Part shown: in pieces, positions 60,633 to 64,000 of the stretch
Numbering within the stretch: the stretch's first letter is position 1
Layout of the letters: each line of letters begins with the position of its first letter
DNA from: Bacteroidales bacterium
GTDB taxonomy: Bacteria; Bacteroidota; Bacteroidia; Bacteroidales; UBA932
Length of the DNA stretch: 64,000 nt
NCBI GenBank assembly: GCA_004554455.1
Contig: SFMG01000001.1
Location: 62,001-126,000, forward strand
Reading direction: 5' to 3'
Notes under the pieces: model-generated
Databases searched by the model: none
Seen by the model: the letters and a program-made list of their open reading frames with translations, nothing else
Told to the model about the DNA's origin: nothing
Translations under genes and position numbers: made by a program

Positions 60633-61334
60633 TTACTCGTGACGTGGGTCAATGAATTTAACTGCACCGGCCTCGGCGGTGAAACGGCCGTATGTTCCGG
60701 TTACCTGTCTGAGAGCCTCGTTTGCATCGACGCCCTTCTTGATGAGGTCCATGAACTTGCCGAGGTGTACGAACTCGTAGCCGCAGATCTCGTCGTTCTT
60801 GTCCAGGGCAAGGGTCTTGATGTAACCCTCTGCCATCTCAAGGTAGCGAGGTCCCTTCGCAAGAGTTCCGTAAAGGGTGCCGACCTGGCTGCGGAGACCC
60901 TTTCCGAGGTCCTCGAGTCCGGCGCCGATCATAAGTCCGCCCTCGGAGAAGGCTGACTGGGTACGGCCATAGACGATCTGGAGGAAGAGCTCGCGCATCG
61001 CAGTGTTGATGGCATCGCATACGAGGTCGGTGTTGAGGGCCTCGAGTATGGTCTTGCCCGGAAGGATCTCAGATGCCATTGCAGCCGAGTGGGTCATTCC
61101 GGAGCAGCCGATGGTCTCGACGAGGGCCTCCTGAATAACGCCTTCCTTGACATTGAGGGTGAGCTTGCAGGCGCCCTGCTGAGGAGCGCACCAGCCGATA
61201 CCGTGGGTAAGACCTGAGATGTCGCTTATCTGCTTTGATTTCACCCATTTTCCTTCTTCCGGAATAGGTGCCGGACCGTGGTTTGGTCCTTTCTTGACGC
61301 AGCACATCTGCTGCACTTCGTGTGAATAAACCAT
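60633..61334 (-). CDS. NifU-like iron-sulfur cluster assembly scaffold protein (GGGtGRT partner)
   Basis: A 233-residue protein resembling the IscU/NifU N-terminal fold. Cysteines lie in MVYSHEVQQMCCVKKGPNHG at the start, HGIGWCAPQQGACKLTLNVK near 45, and ETIGCSGMTHSAAMASEI near 72, whose GCSG-type motif resembles IscU; a possible fourth Cys lies in DLVCDAINTAM near 103. The C-terminal ~100 residues have no recognised domain (GAGLEDLGKGLRSQVGTLYG). It is first in the two-gene unit and has a full promoter upstream. General iron-sulfur role likely, client unknown. Confidence 0.85.
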   Translation of the reverse strand: MVYSHEVQQMCCVKKGPNHGPAPIPEEGKWVKSKQISDISGLTHGIGWCAPQQGACKLTLNVKEGVIQEALVETIGCSGMTHSAAMASEILPGKTILEALNTDLVCDAINTAMRELFLQIVYGRTQSAFSEGGLMIGAGLEDLGKGLRSQVGTLYGTLAKGPRYLEMAEGYIKTLALDKNDEICGYEFVHLGKFMDLIKKGVDANEALRQVTGTYGRFTAEAGAVKFIDPRHE

Positions 61335-61386
61335 AGTTTTCAGATATAATAAAGTTCTGTTCTTTCAATACTTTGGCGTAAGCGTA

Positions 61387-61419
61387 CAAAGATAACACGA
61401 TTTTAAGAGAAATGCCAAA
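61387..61419 (-). promoter_or_regulatory. Promoter of the NifU-like/GGGtGRT operon (-33 and -7 boxes)
   Basis: On the minus strand TTTG (61419-61416), 21 bases, then TATCTTTG (61394-61387): both Bacteroidota boxes at acceptable spacing, giving a leader of about 45 bases before 61334. On the plus strand TACATTTA (61429-61436), one base off the -7 box, may serve uvrB. Confidence 0.6.
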
Positions 61420-61452
61420 AATTATAAGTACATTTACGCGAAATTGACAGCT

Positions 61453-63585
61453 ATGAAGTTCCGCATATCATCCCCATACAGCCCCTCCGGAGACCAGCCG
61501 TCCGCCATACGCGGACTGTGCGAGGCCATCAATGGCGGCTGTGACGCCGTGACCCTGCTGGGAGTGACCGGTTCGGGAAAGACCTTCACTATGGCCAACG
61601 TCATAGAGAAGCTGCAGAGGCCGGCGCTCATACTGAGTCACAACAAGACCCTCGCCGCACAGCTCTATGGCGAGTTCAAGGCCTTCTTTCCCGACAACGC
61701 GGTCGAATATTTCGTCTCCTACTACGACTACTATCAGCCGGAGGCATATATTCCCAGCACCGATACATATATCGAAAAAGACCTGAGCATCAACGACGAA
61801 ATAGAGAAACTGCGTCTGAGCACCGCTTCCGCCCTGCTGTCCGGCCGCCGCGACGTGATAGTCATATCCAGCGTCTCCTGCCTCTACGGCATAGGCAACC
61901 CCGAAGACTTCCACGCCCAGACGGTATATGTGAAAAAAGGCGAGGCGCGCAGCCAGATGCGTCTGCTGCACCAGCTGGTGGACGCCCTCTACAACCGCAC
62001 GGAGACCGATTTCAAGCGCGGCAGCTTCCGCGTCAGAGGCGACACGGTCGACGTATGCATTGGCTACGGAGAGAACGCCATACGCATACAGTTCTTCGGC
62101 GACGAAGTGGAGGCCCTGTACGTCATAGACCCGGCTACGGGTGCCGTGATCGACGAACTGGACGAGGTGGCCATATACCCTGCGGGCAATTTCGTGACCA
62201 CGAACGAAAGGAAGAAGGAGGCTATCAGCCATATTCAGGACGACCTCTGCACCCGGCTGGCATATTTCGAAAGGGAGGGCCGCATGCTTGAGGCAAAGAG
62301 GCTGAAGCAGAGGGTGGAATATGACCTCGAAATGATTAAGGAAATGAACTACTGCCCCGGCATCGAGAACTATTCGAGGTATTTCGACGGACGCAGCGAG
62401 GGCATGAGACCGTTCTGCCTGCTGGATTATTTCCCAAAGGATTTCATTACCTTCATCGACGAGAGCCACGTCACGATTCCTCAGATCCGGGCGATGTACG
62501 GAGGCGACCATTCGCGCAAGAACGTACTTGTGGAATATGGCTTCCGCCTGCCAGCCGCCGCAGACAACCGGCCGCTCAAATTCGATGAATTCGAGGAACT
62601 TACGGGACAGAAGGTCTTCGTCAGCGCGACGCCGGCCGAGTACGAGCTGGAGAAGAGCGGGGGCCTTATAGTCGAGCAGGTGGTGAGGCCGACCGGACTG
62701 CTGGACCCGCCGATAGAAGTGAGGCCGACCGAGCACCAGGTGGACGACCTGCTCGAGGAGATACGCAAGAGGGCGGTCCTGGACGAGAGGGTGCTGGTGA
62801 CCACCCTGACCAAGAGGATGGCGGAGGAACTGCAGAACTATCTGGTGAAAATGGGAGTGCGCAGCGAATACATACATTCCGATGTGGACACTATGGACAG
62901 GGTGAAAATCATCGAGGATTTCAAGAACGGGCTCTTCGACGTGCTGGTGGGAGTGAATCTGCTCAGGGAAGGGCTGGACATCCCGTCCGTGTCCCTGGTG
63001 GCCATACTGGACGCCGACAAGGAGGGCTTCCTGCGCTCGGGCCGATCGCTGACCCAGACGGCGGGCAGGGCCGCAAGGAACGTCAACGGACTCGTGATAA
63101 TGTATGCGGACAGCATCACCCGCTCCATGCAGGAGACCATATACGAGACCGACAGACGGCGCAGCAAACAGATGGAATACAACAAGTTGCACAACATAAC
63201 GCCAAGACGCATCGACACCAGGTCCAACAGTCTCGCAGGGCTCGGGGGACGCACCGGGGCGGCCAACTCCTACGACGATCCCAGCTTTATCCCGGATCCA
63301 AGCTCTCTTGGCAAGGGCTCGGTCAGCGTGGGACTCGGACTGGACTCCAGGAGGGAGAGCAACTCGGCATACGTGGACGGCTATCTCAAGGCCGACCTGG
63401 CGGCAGTGCTGCAGGATCCGGTGGTGCGCTCGATGAGCCGCGGACAGGTTGAAAAGGCGGTTGAAAACGCAAAGAAGAATATGCAGAAGGCTGCTGCGGA
63501 ACTGGACTTCCCGGCAGCCGCCAGATACAGGGACGAAATGTGGGCCCTGGAAGAATATCTCAAGGTATGGAAGACAAAAGGATGA
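61453..63585 (+). CDS. uvrB: UvrABC excinuclease subunit B
   Basis: Damage-verification helicase of nucleotide excision repair. Start at ATG 61453 (MKFRISSPYSPSGDQPSA), preferred to an upstream in-frame TTG. Walker A GVTGSGKTFTMANVI near 36; the beta-hairpin YYDYYQPEAYIPSTDTYIEK near 91; DESHVTIPQIRAMYGGD near 340; GINLLREGLD-type GVNLLREGLDIPSVSLVAIL near 503; the QTAGRAARN motif near 539; and a C-terminal UVR motif (MQKAAAELDFPAAARYRDEM near 680). Length 710 is slightly above E. coli (673). Its TGA overlaps the next start by 4 bp. Confidence 0.97.
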   Translation: MKFRISSPYSPSGDQPSAIRGLCEAINGGCDAVTLLGVTGSGKTFTMANVIEKLQRPALILSHNKTLAAQLYGEFKAFFPDNAVEYFVSYYDYYQPEAYIPSTDTYIEKDLSINDEIEKLRLSTASALLSGRRDVIVISSVSCLYGIGNPEDFHAQTVYVKKGEARSQMRLLHQLVDALYNRTETDFKRGSFRVRGDTVDVCIGYGENAIRIQFFGDEVEALYVIDPATGAVIDELDEVAIYPAGNFVTTNERKKEAISHIQDDLCTRLAYFEREGRMLEAKRLKQRVEYDLEMIKEMNYCPGIENYSRYFDGRSEGMRPFCLLDYFPKDFITFIDESHVTIPQIRAMYGGDHSRKNVLVEYGFRLPAAADNRPLKFDEFEELTGQKVFVSATPAEYELEKSGGLIVEQVVRPTGLLDPPIEVRPTEHQVDDLLEEIRKRAVLDERVLVTTLTKRMAEELQNYLVKMGVRSEYIHSDVDTMDRVKIIEDFKNGLFDVLVGVNLLREGLDIPSVSLVAILDADKEGFLRSGRSLTQTAGRAARNVNGLVIMYADSITRSMQETIYETDRRRSKQMEYNKLHNITPRRIDTRSNSLAGLGGRTGAANSYDDPSFIPDPSSLGKGSVSVGLGLDSRRESNSAYVDGYLKADLAAVLQDPVVRSMSRGQVEKAVENAKKNMQKAAAELDFPAAARYRDEMWALEEYLKVWKTKG

Positions 63586-64000
63586 CGGAAGGAAGCGAGC
63601 TCGTTTGCAAGGCAAGGGAGTTTGCGCAAAAGGCGCTTGAAGGTATTGAAAGAGGCAATGGCAGGCCCTTCATTGAACATCCGGACGGGGTTGCGCGCAT
63701 TGCCGGAGAGGAGATTGGCCTGCCGGCTGAATGCCTGGCGGCGGTGTACCTGCACGAAGCGGTGCGCATAGGCAAGGCCGAGATTCCTCAGGGGATGTTC
63801 GGCAAGGACATAATGACCATGGTGGACGGTCTGAACAAGATATCCACCATAAAGCCGAAGGACACACGTCTGGAGGCGGAGAACTACAAGAAGCTCATAA
63901 TCTCCTACTCCAAAGACCCGAGGGTGATGGTGCTCAAGCTTGCGGATCGCCTGGAGGTAATGCGCTCCATAGACATATTCCCGAAGGCCTCCCGCGAAAG
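63582..64000 (+). CDS. relA: RelA/SpoT-family (p)ppGpp synthetase, N-terminal part with degenerate HD site (cut by window edge)
   Basis: 139 codons are visible, starting MTEGSELVCKAREFAQKALE. The region follows the HD hydrolase domain of RelA/SpoT proteins: GRPFIEHPDGVARIAGEEIG, AAVYLHEAV, FGKDIMTMVDGLNKIS, and ADRLEVMRS. Key hydrolase residues are replaced: the LHDxxED motif reads LHEAVRI (D to E at 59, ED to RI at 62-63), and LADRLHNMR reads LADRLEVMR (N to V at 126). His33, His58 and Asp122 remain. The pattern suggests a synthetase-only RelA-type enzyme, whose synthetase domain lies outside the window. Start overlaps the uvrB stop (ATGA). Confidence 0.8.
   Translation, partial: MTEGSELVCKAREFAQKALEGIERGNGRPFIEHPDGVARIAGEEIGLPAECLAAVYLHEAVRIGKAEIPQGMFGKDIMTMVDGLNKISTIKPKDTRLEAENYKKLIISYSKDPRVMVLKLADRLEVMRSIDIFPKASRE

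Overview
The window reads as a dense chromosomal segment of a Bacteroidota bacterium, most likely order Bacteroidales. The case rests on three things. First, there are families largely confined to that phylum: DUF4290 next to ftsK, DUF4293 next to fabF, a DUF3822-like protein next to rsmD, a GGGtGRT protein with its NifU-like partner, a FISUMP-domain lipoprotein and several FKBP lipoproteins. Second, the phylum-specific -7 promoter box TAnnTTTG recurs upstream of many genes. Third, no Shine-Dalgarno pattern is obvious. The DNA is G+C-rich by eye, yet isoleucine is very often encoded by ATA. The genus cannot be fixed from sequence alone. There is no integrase, transposase, phage gene or CRISPR array, so this is ordinary core chromosome with some accessory-looking modules.

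Layout. 1-3.4 kb: cytidine deaminase (cut by the left edge), divergent mnmA, and ABC-F factor ettA translationally coupled to a membrane-anchored AraC-type regulator. 4.4-8.2 kb: a 69-bp imperfect palindrome, then the leuS-yitT operon (minus strand). 8.2-12.2 kb: an M28 peptidase-like protein with lost zinc ligands fused to a TonB C-terminal domain, coupled to a SPOR lipoprotein, with divergent capA-like and phoH genes. 12.3-16.2 kb: TPR protein and gyrA. 16.4-22.5 kb: an M-domain-less Clp AAA+ unfoldase, fabF-DUF4293, nucleoside phosphorylase, prfA. 22.5-27 kb: GNAT-like gene, then the operon membrane protein-DUF3822-rsmD-ybaK-mazG. 27-31 kb (plus strand): nrnA, two FKBP lipoproteins, a serine beta-lactamase-like hydrolase. 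31-37 kb: ackA, a minimal ComEC core, apbE, FISUMP lipoprotein, lemA, TPM protein. 37-46.7 kb (minus strand): addB-addA, DUF4290, ftsK, LolA-like protein. 46.9-54.7 kb: rubrerythrin, the FAD oxidoreductase-flavin reductase-manA-hslR operon, a sodium:solute symporter and GH3 beta-glucosidase. 54.8-59.5 kb: initiator tRNA-Met, an FKBP isomerase, and a compact polysaccharide export/tyrosine-kinase/phosphatase module. 59.6-61.3 kb: the GGGtGRT/NifU-like pair. 61.4-64 kb: uvrB coupled to a (p)ppGpp synthetase-type gene cut by the right edge.

The genes are mainly housekeeping: translation (mnmA, ettA, leuS, prfA, rsmD, ybaK, tRNA-fMet), DNA maintenance (gyrA, addAB, ftsK, uvrB), lipid, acetate and nucleotide metabolism, and envelope assembly. 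Tight coupling is common, with repeated 4-bp ATGA overlaps and several convergent genes that overlap at their 3' ends. Points most worth a second look are the pseudo-peptidase/TonB fusion, the GGGtGRT pair, the EPS module sitting just behind a terminator with no visible promoter of its own, the 69-bp palindrome in front of the regulator-ettA pair, and the RelA-type protein with a broken HD site. No intergenic stretch exceeds 300 bases.
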